From Candidatus Purcelliella pentastirinorum (GTDB taxonomy: Bacteria; Pseudomonadota; Gammaproteobacteria; Enterobacterales; Enterobacteriaceae), in the NCBI RefSeq assembly GCF_003391335.1, contig NZ_CP028374.1, positions 248,001 to 312,000 on the forward strand: 64,000 nucleotides of DNA, in the 5' to 3' direction. The position numbers and the translations under genes were made by a program. Below are positions 17,650-28,162 of this stretch, piece by piece. Under the pieces are notes generated by a model. The model was given only the letters and a program-made list of their open reading frames with translations, was not told where the DNA came from and made no database searches. Each line of letters starts with the position of its first letter. The first letter of the stretch is position 1.

Positions 17650-20032
17650 ATATAACATTTATAATGGAATAATAAATTTATTATTAAATATTTGTATAAA
17701 TATTAAAACTTTACCAAAATATTTAAACAAAATTAAAAAAAAACAAAAAATAATATATATTTTACAAAAAAAATCAAAAATAGATCTATTAATTTTAAAA
17801 AAACAATGTTATAAACAAAAATTACCTGATCCTACGGAATCAATAAAAATTAACAATAAAAAAATACCTAGATGCATATTTATAAATAATACAAATAATA
17901 AATTTCTATTTTATATAAAAAATAAAAAAAACATTGAATTAATTAATAAATATATAAAACTAGAAAAAAAAAATTTTAATTTAAATTTTAAAATCTTACC
18001 AATATTAATATTTATAGGCAGAAAACCTAAATATAAAAAAAATAAAAACTATAAAAATAAAAATATTACAAAAACTATAAAAATAATAAAAAAAATTTTA
18101 CAAATAATATGGATAGGAAAAGAAACATTTATTATCTTCTCTAAAGAAATATCTCTCAAAAATATTTCATTAAAAAATATTTCAAAAAGATTATTAATTA
18201 AAAAATTAATTTATAAAATAAATACAAATTTTAACAAACAAAAATTTGCAACAATTGGTCCTAACATAATAAAAAGAAATAAACTTTTCAAAAAAATATT
18301 AAAATCTAAAACTATCAAAAAAAAAATAAACAAAGAAATTAAAAAAAAAAATAAAAAACAAAAAAAAATTAAGAGTTTCACTCTATCAATTATCAAAGAA
18401 ATAGCAACTAATTTTTCATATGAAATGATTAGAATAGTAAATAGAATAATGAAAATAATATGGAATAAAACCTTTGATAAAATAATTATAAATGGAAACA
18501 AAAAAATATGTAAATTAGCATATAAAGGAAATAAAATAATATATTTACCATGCCATAAAAGCCATATAGATTATCTTATATTATCTTATGCAATATATCA
18601 TCAAGGACTTTCAATACCATATATAGCAGCAGGAACAAATTTAAATTTTTGGCCAATTGGGTATTTATTTAGAAAACTAGGAGCGTTTTTTATTCGTAGG
18701 ACATTTATTGGTAACAAATTATATTCAATTATATTTAAAGAATATTTAATAAAATTAATAAAAAGAGGACATTCTATAGAATATTTCATTGAAGGTAGCA
18801 GATCAAGAACAGGTTATCTATTAAAACCAAAAACGGGAATATTAACAATAACAATAAAATCTCTATTAAAAAATATCAACAAACCAATAATATTGGTACC
18901 CATCTACATAAATTATGATCATATAATGGAAGTAAAAACTTATACAAAAGAAATGTCAGGTCATTTAAAAAAGAATGAAAACATATTACAAATACTAAAA
19001 GGAATAAAAAACATAAAAAATATGAAAAATTTTGGTAATAGCTATATAAATTTTGGTGAACCATTAAACCTAATAAAATATTTAAATAAAAACGTTAAAG
19101 AATGGAAACAAAATTTAAATTTTAGCAAATCAAAAAATCCTAACTGGCTAATACCTACAGCTAAAAACATAGCAAATAATATTATGAATAGAATAAATGC
19201 TGCAGTTGCTGCAAATTCAACAAATTTATGTGCTATTATATTACTTTCGGTAAAAAAATACCAGATAAATAAAATAAAAATGATAGAACAAATAAAATGT
19301 TACATAAAACTATTCAAAACAGTACCATACTCTAAATATTTTACATTTCCAAAAGAATCAGCGAAAAAAATTTTAAATAAAGCCATAAAAACTAATAAAT
19401 TTAGATTAAAAAAAAATAAAAATTGTGATTTAATAACTTTAAATGAAAATATAAATATTTTAAACTATTATAAAAATAATATTCAACACATTTTTATTAT
19501 TCCATCACTAATAATAAAAATAATACAAAAATATAAAAAAATAAAAAAAAAAGAAATAATAGATAAAATAAATATAATATATCCTATACTAAAAAATGAA
19601 TTTTATTTATATTTAAATAAAAAAAAAATTAATAAATTTATTATTTACATAATAAAAGAATTTATTAATCAAAAATTAATTATACAAAAAAAACTAATAA
19701 TTTATATAAATAAAAAAAGAAATAATCAAACAAAAATATTATCCACACATATAAATGATATATTAAAAAAATATATAACAATAATTTCAATATTGAAGTT
19801 AAAACCAAATATTAATACAATAGATTTATATAATAAAAGTAAAATATTAATAAACTATCAAAACAAAAATAAAAAAATAAATAAATTTAAATTATACAAT
19901 AAACAAACATTATTATCTTCATTAAAAACACTAAAAGAAATAGGATACATAAAAAACAAAAAATATAAAGAAAAAATAAAAAATACATATAACTTATTAA
20001 ACAAACTAATAAAAAAAAAAATTAATCTCTAA
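17639..20032 (+). CDS. plsB: Glycerol-3-phosphate acyltransferase PlsB
   Basis: PlsB acylates position 1 of sn-glycerol 3-phosphate, the first step of phospholipid synthesis, at the inner membrane. It has 797 residues (E. coli 807). Acyltransferase block I HKSHID puts His and Asp at 306 and 311, the same numbers as in E. coli. Block III EGSRSRTG and block IV VPIYINYDHIME are intact, as is AAGTNLNFWPIGYLFRKLGAFFIRR. The N-terminal 200 and C-terminal 200 residues have drifted to Lys/Ile/Asn. It overlaps the upstream DedA gene. Its substrate is also used by GlpD, encoded in this window. Confidence 0.95.
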   Translation: MIHKYNIYNGIINLLLNICINIKTLPKYLNKIKKKQKIIYILQKKSKIDLLILKKQCYKQKLPDPTESIKINNKKIPRCIFINNTNNKFLFYIKNKKNIELINKYIKLEKKNFNLNFKILPILIFIGRKPKYKKNKNYKNKNITKTIKIIKKILQIIWIGKETFIIFSKEISLKNISLKNISKRLLIKKLIYKINTNFNKQKFATIGPNIIKRNKLFKKILKSKTIKKKINKEIKKKNKKQKKIKSFTLSIIKEIATNFSYEMIRIVNRIMKIIWNKTFDKIIINGNKKICKLAYKGNKIIYLPCHKSHIDYLILSYAIYHQGLSIPYIAAGTNLNFWPIGYLFRKLGAFFIRRTFIGNKLYSIIFKEYLIKLIKRGHSIEYFIEGSRSRTGYLLKPKTGILTITIKSLLKNINKPIILVPIYINYDHIMEVKTYTKEMSGHLKKNENILQILKGIKNIKNMKNFGNSYINFGEPLNLIKYLNKNVKEWKQNLNFSKSKNPNWLIPTAKNIANNIMNRINAAVAANSTNLCAIILLSVKKYQINKIKMIEQIKCYIKLFKTVPYSKYFTFPKESAKKILNKAIKTNKFRLKKNKNCDLITLNENINILNYYKNNIQHIFIIPSLIIKIIQKYKKIKKKEIIDKINIIYPILKNEFYLYLNKKKINKFIIYIIKEFINQKLIIQKKLIIYINKKRNNQTKILSTHINDILKKYITIISILKLKPNINTIDLYNKSKILINYQNKNKKINKFKLYNKQTLLSSLKTLKEIGYIKNKKYKEKIKNTYNLLNKLIKKKINL

Positions 20033-20493
20033 TAAATTACATAATAAAAATTAAGTAAAATTAACTTAATAAATCTAACATACTAAAAATAAATTTTTTT
20101 ACTAAATTTATTTATCTTTAAAATAATACTCAATATTAATCAAATTAAAACTAATAAAAAAAATTAATATATAAAACTTTAAAATAAAATTAAAAAACTA
20201 ATTTTATTATTATAAATTTATTAATTTCAATAAAAAATAAAATATCAAAATTTAAAAATAAAAAATATATGAAAAATATTCTAAAACAAAATAAAAATAT
20301 TAATTATTAATATATTAAAATTAAAACTAAATATTAAATCAATAAATATTAAATTATTAAATTTATAATAATAATCTAATTAATATAAAAAAAAATAAAA
20401 TAAAAGAAATATAATATTTAAACAATTGATAAATTATATAATAATTAAAAAAAAAAAAAATATAAAATTTTAAAAAATTATTATAATAAATTT
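20033..20493. other. Non-coding gap between plsB and cls
   Basis: About 460 bases of A-rich sequence on the plus strand. I see no open frame, tRNA or recognisable gene remnant on either strand. A small inverted repeat (TTAAGT/ACTTAA) at about 20052-20070 could end the plsB transcript. Confidence 0.6.
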
Positions 20494-21951
20494 ATGAAAT
20501 TCTACGAAATTATTAATACATTAATATTATTTGTATATTGGATATTAGTAGGATTAGTTACATTAAGAATATTAATGAAAAAAAAATCAATATCATCAAC
20601 CACATCGTGGTTATTAATCGTATATATTTTACCAATAATAGGTATATTATTTTATATATTTTTAAGTGAATTAAATGTAGGTAAAAAAAGAACATCAAAT
20701 TTATATAAAATTTGGTTATACGGAGTTAACTGGATAAACAATATAGATTGCAATAAAACAATTTTCAATAACAAAAATAGCTATATTGCAACTTCAATAT
20801 TTAAATTATGTAAAAATATACAAGGAATTCCAGGAACAAAAGTTCACAAATTAAAAATTTTTACTTCAACAAATAATATAATAAAAAAACTAATAAGAGA
20901 TATATCATCAGCAAAAAATAATATTGAAATAATGTTTTATATTTGGCAACCAGGAGGAATAGCTGATAAAGTAGCAGAAGCATTAATAATTGCTTCATGT
21001 CAAGGAATACATTGTAGATTAATGTTAGATTCAGCAGGTAGTTCTATATTCTTTCGTAGCCCATGGGTAAAAATAATGAAAGATGCCGGAATTGAAATAG
21101 TAGAAACATTAAAAATAAATATTTTAAAAATCTTTTTAAGACGAATAGATTTAAGACAACACAGAAAAATAATTATTATAGATAATTACATAACTTATAC
21201 TGGAAGCATGAATTTAGTAGATCCCAAATTATTTAAAAGAAATATAGGAATAGGTGAATGGATAGATCTAATGGTAAGAATGGAAGGACCAATAGCTATA
21301 AGCATAGGTATAATATACGCTTGCGATTGGGAATTAGAAACAGGAAAAAAAATTTTACCGAATATATCTAATAAAAACAAAATTTCACATAATAAAAAAT
21401 ATTTAAACGGAGTACAAATAATAGCGTCAGGACCAGGATTTTCAAAAGATATTATACATCAAGTATTATTAACAGCTATTTATTCAGCAACGAAAAAAAT
21501 AAATATAACTACACCATATTTTGTTCCTAGCGATGATCTACTAAATGCAATTTGCAGTGCAGCAAAAAGAGGTGTAAAAGTAAACATTATAATTCCTTAC
21601 TATAACGATTCTATATTAGTAAACTGGGTAAGTAAATACTTTTTCACTGATTTACTTTCTTCTGGAGTCAATATATATCAATTTAAAAAAGGATTATTAC
21701 ATACTAAAAGTATATTGATAGATCATCAATTAAGTTTTGTTGGAACAGCAAATCTAGATATGAGAAGCTTATGGTTAAACTTCGAAATAACATTGGCAAT
21801 AGATGATAGTAATTTCAGTAAAAATTTATCAAATATTCAAAAAGAATATATAAAATTATCAAAAAAATTAAAATTAAAAAAATGGGATAAAAGGTCATAT
21901 TGGTATAAATTAATGGAAAGATTATTATTTTTTTTTCATCCATTACTATAA
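20494..21951 (+). CDS. cls: Cardiolipin synthase
   Basis: ClsA-type enzyme that joins two phosphatidylglycerols into cardiolipin at the inner membrane. It has 485 residues (E. coli ClsA 486). Two N-terminal membrane segments (residues 7-27 and 37-57) precede two phospholipase-D HKD motifs: HRKIIIIDN with His223 and HTKSILIDH with His403, each followed by the usual GSMN or GTANLDMRS. With PlsB and Psd it shows that the symbiont makes its own membrane lipids. Confidence 0.95.
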   Translation: MKFYEIINTLILFVYWILVGLVTLRILMKKKSISSTTSWLLIVYILPIIGILFYIFLSELNVGKKRTSNLYKIWLYGVNWINNIDCNKTIFNNKNSYIATSIFKLCKNIQGIPGTKVHKLKIFTSTNNIIKKLIRDISSAKNNIEIMFYIWQPGGIADKVAEALIIASCQGIHCRLMLDSAGSSIFFRSPWVKIMKDAGIEIVETLKINILKIFLRRIDLRQHRKIIIIDNYITYTGSMNLVDPKLFKRNIGIGEWIDLMVRMEGPIAISIGIIYACDWELETGKKILPNISNKNKISHNKKYLNGVQIIASGPGFSKDIIHQVLLTAIYSATKKINITTPYFVPSDDLLNAICSAAKRGVKVNIIIPYYNDSILVNWVSKYFFTDLLSSGVNIYQFKKGLLHTKSILIDHQLSFVGTANLDMRSLWLNFEITLAIDDSNFSKNLSNIQKEYIKLSKKLKLKKWDKRSYWYKLMERLLFFFHPLL

Positions 21952-22153
21952 TAACAACTTAATATTTTATATAAAAAAATATAAATTAATTAAATAAAAT
22001 CATTAAATATTGTAATAAAAATAATTAAATGTAATAATAAATTTAATATTAAATCATGAAACAAATAAAAAAATAATAAAAATAAATCTTAAAATTTATA
22101 ATTAATATTTATACAAATAAAATACATTTTTAAAATATTAAATAGAGATAAAA

Positions 22154-23551
22154 ATGATAATAACATCCATTACACATATAATAGAAGGTAAACTATTAAC
22201 TGAAACACACATTACTGTTAATGGATGGGTTAAAACAAAAAGAACATCAAAAATTGGAATAATATTCATATCAATGAATGATGGATCATGTTTGGAAAAC
22301 TTACAAATAATAATAAAAAAAAACGTTTACAATAACAAAAATTATATATCAAAATTAACTACAGGTTGTTCTATAAAAGTTAAAGGATTAATAAAATATT
22401 CTCCAACAACAAAACAAAAATACGAAATACATGCAACAAATATCACTATATTAGGATGGGTTAAAGATCCATCATCTTATCCAATTAGCCCTAAAAAACA
22501 CAGCATGGAATATTTAAGAAAAATAGCACATTTAAGACCTAGAACTAATATAATTGGAGCAATTACTAGAATAAGACATAAAATAATATATAAAATACAT
22601 AAATTTTTAAATAATCATGGTTTTTATTGGATACCTACACCAATAATTACAACAACAGATACTGAAGGAAATGGTAAAATGTTTAGAGTATCTACTCTAA
22701 ACAAAAATCACCTTTTATCCTCACAAAATAAAAAAGATTTTTTCAAAAAAGATTTTTTCAAAAAAGAAACTTTCTTAACAGTTTCAGGACAATTAAATGC
22801 AGAAAGCTATTCATGCGCTTTATCTAGAATATATGCTTTTGGACCAACTTTTAGAGCAGAAAATTCAAACACAAAAAAACATTTAGCAGAATTTTGGATG
22901 TTAGAACCTGAAATAGCATTTGCAAAATTAAATGATATAATAAAATTAGCAATTGACATGCTAATATATATAACAAAATCACTTTTAGATGAAAGAGATA
23001 AAGATTTATTTTTTTTTGAAAAAAAAAAAATAAAAAATAAAATAAAATTAAATAAATTAATATCTTCTAATTTTGAACAAATAGATTATAAAGAAGCTAT
23101 AAAAATATTAAAAAAATCAAAAATAAATTTTAAATTACCTGTACATTGGGGAATCGATATGTCAACTGAACATGAAAAATATTTAACCGAAAAATATTTT
23201 AAAACCCCAATAATAATAACCAATTACCCAAAAAAAATAAAACCATTTTATATGAGACTAAATAAAGATAATAAAACAGTATCATCAATGGATATTTTAA
23301 TGCCAGGAATTGGAGAAATTATAGGTGGATCAGAAAGAGAAGAAAGAATAAAAATTTTAGATAAAAGAATAAAAGAATCAAAACTAAATAAAAAAAAATA
23401 TTGGTGGTATAGAGATCTTAGAATATACGGAACTATACCACATGCTGGTTTTGGCATGGGTATAGAGAGATTAATATCTTTTATAACAGGTGTAACAAAC
23501 ATAAAAGATATTGTCCCATTTCCAAGAACACCTAAAAATGCTAATTTTTAA
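22154..23551 (+). CDS. asnS: Asparaginyl-tRNA synthetase
   Basis: A class IIb synthetase that charges tRNA-Asn. It has 465 residues (E. coli 466). An N-terminal OB-fold anticodon-binding domain (VNGWVKTKRTSKIGIIFISMNDGS) is followed by the catalytic core. Motif 2 is YAFGPTFRAENSNT...HLAEFWMLEPE, and motif 3 is GFGMGIERLISFITG. The FFKKDFFKKE stretch around residues 196-205 comes from a short direct repeat in the DNA (ATTTTTTCAAAAAAG, near 22737-22766). The porin gene follows, as in enterobacteria (asnS-ompF). Confidence 0.96.
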   Translation: MIITSITHIIEGKLLTETHITVNGWVKTKRTSKIGIIFISMNDGSCLENLQIIIKKNVYNNKNYISKLTTGCSIKVKGLIKYSPTTKQKYEIHATNITILGWVKDPSSYPISPKKHSMEYLRKIAHLRPRTNIIGAITRIRHKIIYKIHKFLNNHGFYWIPTPIITTTDTEGNGKMFRVSTLNKNHLLSSQNKKDFFKKDFFKKETFLTVSGQLNAESYSCALSRIYAFGPTFRAENSNTKKHLAEFWMLEPEIAFAKLNDIIKLAIDMLIYITKSLLDERDKDLFFFEKKKIKNKIKLNKLISSNFEQIDYKEAIKILKKSKINFKLPVHWGIDMSTEHEKYLTEKYFKTPIIITNYPKKIKPFYMRLNKDNKTVSSMDILMPGIGEIIGGSEREERIKILDKRIKESKLNKKKYWWYRDLRIYGTIPHAGFGMGIERLISFITGVTNIKDIVPFPRTPKNANF

Positions 23552-23664
23552 AATATAAAATAATAAAAATATTTTAGACAAATAAATAAAATTTTAGTAA
23601 AATAAAATCTATTGAAAATGTATATTTGATCTCACAGATATACATAAAATAAAAAACTTATATA

Positions 23665-23682
23665 ATTACCATGAGAGGTAAT
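23665..23682 (+). promoter_or_regulatory. Strong Shine-Dalgarno inside a small hairpin before the porin gene
   Basis: ATTACC (23665-23670) and GGTAAT (23677-23682) can pair around a 6-nt loop. The ribosome-binding sequence GAGG (23675-23678) lies in the loop and stem, just before the ATG at 23687. AGAGGTAATAAG resembles the leader of enterobacterial ompF. This is one of the few clear ribosome-binding sites in the window. Whether the hairpin regulates translation is not shown. Confidence 0.45.
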
Positions 23683-23686
23683 AAGA

Positions 23687-24772
23687 ATGATAAAACACAA
23701 TATTATCACAAAAATTTTAATTATTTCATTAATGATGAGTAATATAGTTAATGCAATAGAAATTTATAATAAAAATGGTAATAAAACCAATATTTACGGT
23801 AATATTAATATATTAAGAAAATACAGTAAAGATGAATATAATGAGGGCGATAAATCATATACAAAATTAGGTGTAAAAAATGAACATTTTATATCAAAAG
23901 ATATAACCGGGTACTCTACATGGTTATACAATTTTCATACTAATTTCACAGAAAACCAATATAGATTATTTAATGGAGAAACATGTTTAGCATATGCAGG
24001 TTTAAATTTTAAAAAATGGGGATCAATAGATTATGGTCGTAATTACGGAATACTATATGATGCTCTCTCATATACAGATAAATCACCTGTAGAAAATACT
24101 CTAACAATAAAAGATAACGATAATTACCTTACAGGGCGTTCAACAAGTTTACTAACATATAGAAATAAAGATTTATTTGGTTACCTTAAAGGAGTAAATT
24201 TTGCTATACAATATGCAGGGAAAAATCTATACGATCGTTTAGAAGAAGAAAAAAATTGCAATGGATGGGGAGGTTCTTTAGAATATAAATCCGATATAGG
24301 ATTAAGTACTATAGGTAGTTGGTTTAGAATAAATAGAACAGATATTCAAAAAGAAGATAATAATGGAAATAAAGCCACTGCTTATGTGCTAGGGTTGAAA
24401 TATGATAAAAATAATATTTATGTAGGTGCTATGTATGGTAATACAAGAAACTTACACAGATTATATAATACTTCTCATTCAAAACAAACAAAAAATATAG
24501 AACTTATAGCACAATATAAATTCAATAATATTTACCCTTCAATATCTTTCTTGCAAAGAAAAACAAATAACTATAATGCAATAGAATTTTCTAATAATAA
24601 TTTAATAATAGATAAATATATAAACTTAGGTGCTATTTACGATATAAATAAAAATATATCAGCATATGCAGATTATAGAATTAATTTAATTAAGGATAAT
24701 AATACATTTGATTCTTTATACAAAGATTCAACTTATAACATATTTGCAATAGGTATGAGCTACAAATTTTAA
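23687..24772 (+). CDS. OmpF/OmpC-type trimeric outer-membrane porin
   Basis: A general diffusion porin of the outer membrane. The signal peptide runs to about residue 23 (cut after VNA), and the mature protein begins IEIYNKNGNKTNIYG as in OmpF/OmpC. Beta-strand landmarks AGLNFKKWGSIDYGRNYGILYDALSYTD (with the start of the constriction loop), LTGRSTSLLTYRN, GVNFAIQYAGKN and LGLKYDKNNIYVGAMYGNTRN are conserved. The last residue is Phe, as needed for BAM-dependent insertion. It has 361 residues, family length. It follows asnS, the position of ompF in E. coli, but it could equally be called ompC. Nutrient exchange with the host is the likely role. Confidence 0.93.
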   Translation: MIKHNIITKILIISLMMSNIVNAIEIYNKNGNKTNIYGNINILRKYSKDEYNEGDKSYTKLGVKNEHFISKDITGYSTWLYNFHTNFTENQYRLFNGETCLAYAGLNFKKWGSIDYGRNYGILYDALSYTDKSPVENTLTIKDNDNYLTGRSTSLLTYRNKDLFGYLKGVNFAIQYAGKNLYDRLEEEKNCNGWGGSLEYKSDIGLSTIGSWFRINRTDIQKEDNNGNKATAYVLGLKYDKNNIYVGAMYGNTRNLHRLYNTSHSKQTKNIELIAQYKFNNIYPSISFLQRKTNNYNAIEFSNNNLIIDKYINLGAIYDINKNISAYADYRINLIKDNNTFDSLYKDSTYNIFAIGMSYKF

Positions 24773-24779
24773 TCATAAA

Positions 24780-24816
24780 TTCATCACAGGAAAAAACAAA
24801 ATTTCCTGTGTATGAA
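24780..24816 (+). terminator. Hairpin between porin and mscM, probable (bidirectional) terminator
   Basis: CACAGGAAA (24785-24793) pairs with TTTCCTGTG (24802-24810) across an 8-nt loop, and five more pairs (TTCAT/ATGAA) extend the stem past one bulged base. It is one of the few G/C-containing hairpins in the window and lies between the converging ends of the porin gene and mscM. No T-run follows on the plus strand, so the mechanism is uncertain. Confidence 0.6.
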
Positions 24817-24865
24817 TAAAAAATAAATTAATTAAATAAATTAAATCAATTAAAAAAATAAAAAA

Positions 24866-27800
24866 TTATGAATAATGCATATCAAAATTATATGATTTAA
24901 TATGAAATATAACAAAAGGAACACTAATATTATTCTTCTTAAATTCTTCTAAAATAAGATAATTTAACATATTTCTTAAAGGCATTCTATGACCCATTTC
25001 AGCAACATGTACTCGTAATTCAAATAACTGAACACCATATTGTAAATCCACTAAATATGCTTCTGGTTTAGGAATATTTATCACATAACTACACTTAAAC
25101 GCAGATCTTTTTAAAATATCTATAACTAATTTAGTATTAGAAATAACATCAACAGTTATATATAAGACTATTCTTGTAACAGAATCAGAAAGAGACCAAT
25201 TAATAAATTGTTCTGTAACAAAAGCTTTATTAGGCATTATTATTTCTTTACGATCCCAATCAGTAATAGTGGTTGCACGAGTATTAATACAAGTAACATT
25301 TCCTGTAAGATTACGAATAGTCACAGTATCACCTATTCTAATTGGTTTTTCAAATAAAATAATTAATCCAGATATAAGATTAGCAAATATTTCTTGTAAA
25401 CCAAAACCTAAACCTACACCTAAAGCTGCAATTAACCATTGAAATTTCGACCATTCAATACCAATTATAAAAAATCCTATAATTCCTCCAACAAATAAAA
25501 TAAAATATTTAGTTAACGTTGTAATTGCATAACTAGTTCCAGGAGTTAAATTCAAATGTTGAAGAATAACTAACTCTAATAATGAAGGTAAATTATAAAC
25601 TAACTGCATAGTAATAACGAATATTAATATAGCAATTAATAAGGATTCTAACGTAATAGGCTTTAAATTCTCTATACCTTGAATGGATGTACTTATATCC
25701 CATAACTTTATATTCTCTAAAAAACTAAAAGCTGAATGAATTTTAAACCAAATAGCAATAATAGAAAGTAATGCAATTAAAGTCAATAATGATCTAACTA
25801 AACGAAGAGATTGAGCACTAATCGTATCCAAATCTATTAAAGATTCATCTATTTCAAGATTATCACTACTAATCTCACCAGTATCTTCATCATTTCTTAT
25901 TCTATGCAATAAAATTTCAGTACGTCGTTGTTTAGCTCTATCAAAAGCAATTCGTCTTCTTTGTATTAGCATCCAACGACGAATAATATAATAAATTATT
26001 AACAACAAAAACCAAATAAAAACAGAAATCTCTACTCTAATTAACAAATCTTGTGCTGTTGTAAAATATCCAATACACGAAGCTAAAGAAGCTAACAAGG
26101 GTATACAAATCATGATATTCCAAAGTATTTTATTAAATAAACTTTTACCTGTACCTTTTTTATTCAAATATAAAAAAATACCAGCACGTTGTAAAGTATA
26201 AGTAATGAAACTTAAAATCATACAAAATAAAACAAAACAAAACCTTCCTAAAGTTACGTAATAAAAATGTTCATTCAAATTATTAAAGGTAAATAATAAA
26301 ATCATCAAAGGAATCATTATACCTATTGTTAAAAAATAATATTTCATGGCACTATTAACTCTAGATAAAGGCCATTTAAAATGAACTATGAATAAACCAT
26401 TAAATCTAGCAAATTTAGCACTAATCATAAAAACAGACAACAATGGTATCATAGTAATAATACCGTTACCTAAAGCAACTGCAATAGGATATGACCAAGC
26501 ATATTGAAAACCTAACCCTAAAGAAATACAAAAACATAAAGTAGGTAAAGCTGATAATATGGATAAAAAAGTAACATATAATGTTAAACTAAAATGATCT
26601 TTAGTTACCTTGTCAATACACATAGAAGAATAATTAAGAAACTTATCATAATTTTTATTATTAATAATTTTTATTAAAATAAATAATAAAGATATTAAAA
26701 TTGGAAATAAAGTTTTAATATTACTTAACATTAATAAAAAAGCACTAACTAATTGAATAAATGTATCAGCAGATATAAATTCAATAAAACTATGATAAAT
26801 ATCTATAAAATAATTAATACCAATTGGATTGGCATCCGCTGTCCAATAAAAATATTTATGTACAGATTCCTTAATTTCTTCCGATATATCTTGTAATTTA
26901 GCTGTAATTATCTTTAATTTAATTATTTCAATAATATAATTATCACAACCAGCAATCAAATAATTAAGTATTTTTTTTCTAATTTTAAATTGAATTTCAA
27001 AAATATCGTGATATCTCTTTAAAAAAAACTTACTATTTTTATTATAATCTTGTTTTGATTGATTTAATAAATTTTCATATAAAAGACGTTGAACACGTAC
27101 CTCACCTAATTCATTGTCAAATTGAGATAATTTAAAAAATTTAGATAAATTAGCAACTTGACTTCTTAAAGTTTCATTAAATACATTAGAAAAATTAGAC
27201 CATTGAGATTGTTCTTTTATGGTAAATAATATCTGACGTGATTCAAAAAGTTTATCATGAATAACATCTTGATTAATAAAAATTATATTCAATTTTTTAA
27301 ACTGATTATTTAAGGATACAAATAATTTTTTATTTAAAACAAAATAATCTTTAATAAAATTAGATAATTTATCATTATAATCGTCAATTAATTTTATTAT
27401 TTTACTAAATACTTTTTTTATTTCAAATACTATAAACTTATTAAGTTTACTATATAATATCTTTAAATGACCATGTAATTTATCAAATTTTTTTTTATGT
27501 AATTCAAATTTAATATGTATTAATTCCTGACGATTATTAGCAGATAATTGTGCCATATCTAATTCATTGACAAGAGCTTTTTGTGCCGAATACTTAGCAC
27601 AATTAGCAAAATTTTTAGCCTCACTTAAAAAACTAACTTTTTGATCATCCAAATGATAATAAAAATCAAACTTATTAATAAATAATTTTGCTTTAGATAA
27701 CTGTTTAGGAAATAATAATAAAAATTCATTAATATTTTGAATTTTTTGCTGTGCACGTTCCATAATACTATTTTCTTTTAACAACTGTTGGTTTGTTTGA

Positions 27801-28162
27801 ATAATTTCACGATTCAAATCATTTAAATTAGTATAATTATCAAAAAAATTTATATCAGAAATATTAATAATTTTACGATATAATATTTTTTTTAAATTAG
27901 GAAAATCAGTAATTATTTGATGATATCTATTTATACGCTCAATAGAATATTGACGTTCATTTAAGAAATTAAGGGTCATCTGTAATGTTAAAATTAATTC
28001 ATTTTTATAAGGTAAATTATTAGATATTTTTACAAATTCTAATTTTTGCTTAATATAAGAAATATTCGGAGTACAATCAGCAAAAACTGAAACATTAATA
28101 AAAATAATAAAAAATAATAAAAAATTTAAAAACACTTTATTATATAACTCTATTTTAAACAA
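24866..28162 (-). CDS. mscM: Large MscS-family mechanosensitive channel MscM (YjeP)
   Basis: MscM is an inner-membrane channel that opens on membrane tension and protects against osmotic downshock. It has 1098 residues (E. coli 1107). A signal peptide ends near residue 28 (SVFA). A long periplasmic domain rich in helices follows, to about residue 470, and then around ten membrane segments. The C-terminal MscS core has GVGLGFGLQEIFANLISGLI followed by LFEKPIRIGDTVTI (around residues 920-950) and a beta domain with ATTITDWDRKEIIMPNK. Its start overlaps the end of psd by 13 nt, as in the enterobacterial psd-mscM operon, which favours MscM over MscK. Confidence 0.92.
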   Translation of the reverse strand: MFKIELYNKVFLNFLLFFIIFINVSVFADCTPNISYIKQKLEFVKISNNLPYKNELILTLQMTLNFLNERQYSIERINRYHQIITDFPNLKKILYRKIINISDINFFDNYTNLNDLNREIIQTNQQLLKENSIMERAQQKIQNINEFLLLFPKQLSKAKLFINKFDFYYHLDDQKVSFLSEAKNFANCAKYSAQKALVNELDMAQLSANNRQELIHIKFELHKKKFDKLHGHLKILYSKLNKFIVFEIKKVFSKIIKLIDDYNDKLSNFIKDYFVLNKKLFVSLNNQFKKLNIIFINQDVIHDKLFESRQILFTIKEQSQWSNFSNVFNETLRSQVANLSKFFKLSQFDNELGEVRVQRLLYENLLNQSKQDYNKNSKFFLKRYHDIFEIQFKIRKKILNYLIAGCDNYIIEIIKLKIITAKLQDISEEIKESVHKYFYWTADANPIGINYFIDIYHSFIEFISADTFIQLVSAFLLMLSNIKTLFPILISLLFILIKIINNKNYDKFLNYSSMCIDKVTKDHFSLTLYVTFLSILSALPTLCFCISLGLGFQYAWSYPIAVALGNGIITMIPLLSVFMISAKFARFNGLFIVHFKWPLSRVNSAMKYYFLTIGIMIPLMILLFTFNNLNEHFYYVTLGRFCFVLFCMILSFITYTLQRAGIFLYLNKKGTGKSLFNKILWNIMICIPLLASLASCIGYFTTAQDLLIRVEISVFIWFLLLIIYYIIRRWMLIQRRRIAFDRAKQRRTEILLHRIRNDEDTGEISSDNLEIDESLIDLDTISAQSLRLVRSLLTLIALLSIIAIWFKIHSAFSFLENIKLWDISTSIQGIENLKPITLESLLIAILIFVITMQLVYNLPSLLELVILQHLNLTPGTSYAITTLTKYFILFVGGIIGFFIIGIEWSKFQWLIAALGVGLGFGLQEIFANLISGLIILFEKPIRIGDTVTIRNLTGNVTCINTRATTITDWDRKEIIMPNKAFVTEQFINWSLSDSVTRIVLYITVDVISNTKLVIDILKRSAFKCSYVINIPKPEAYLVDLQYGVQLFELRVHVAEMGHRMPLRNMLNYLILEEFKKNNISVPFVIFHIKSYNFDMHYS

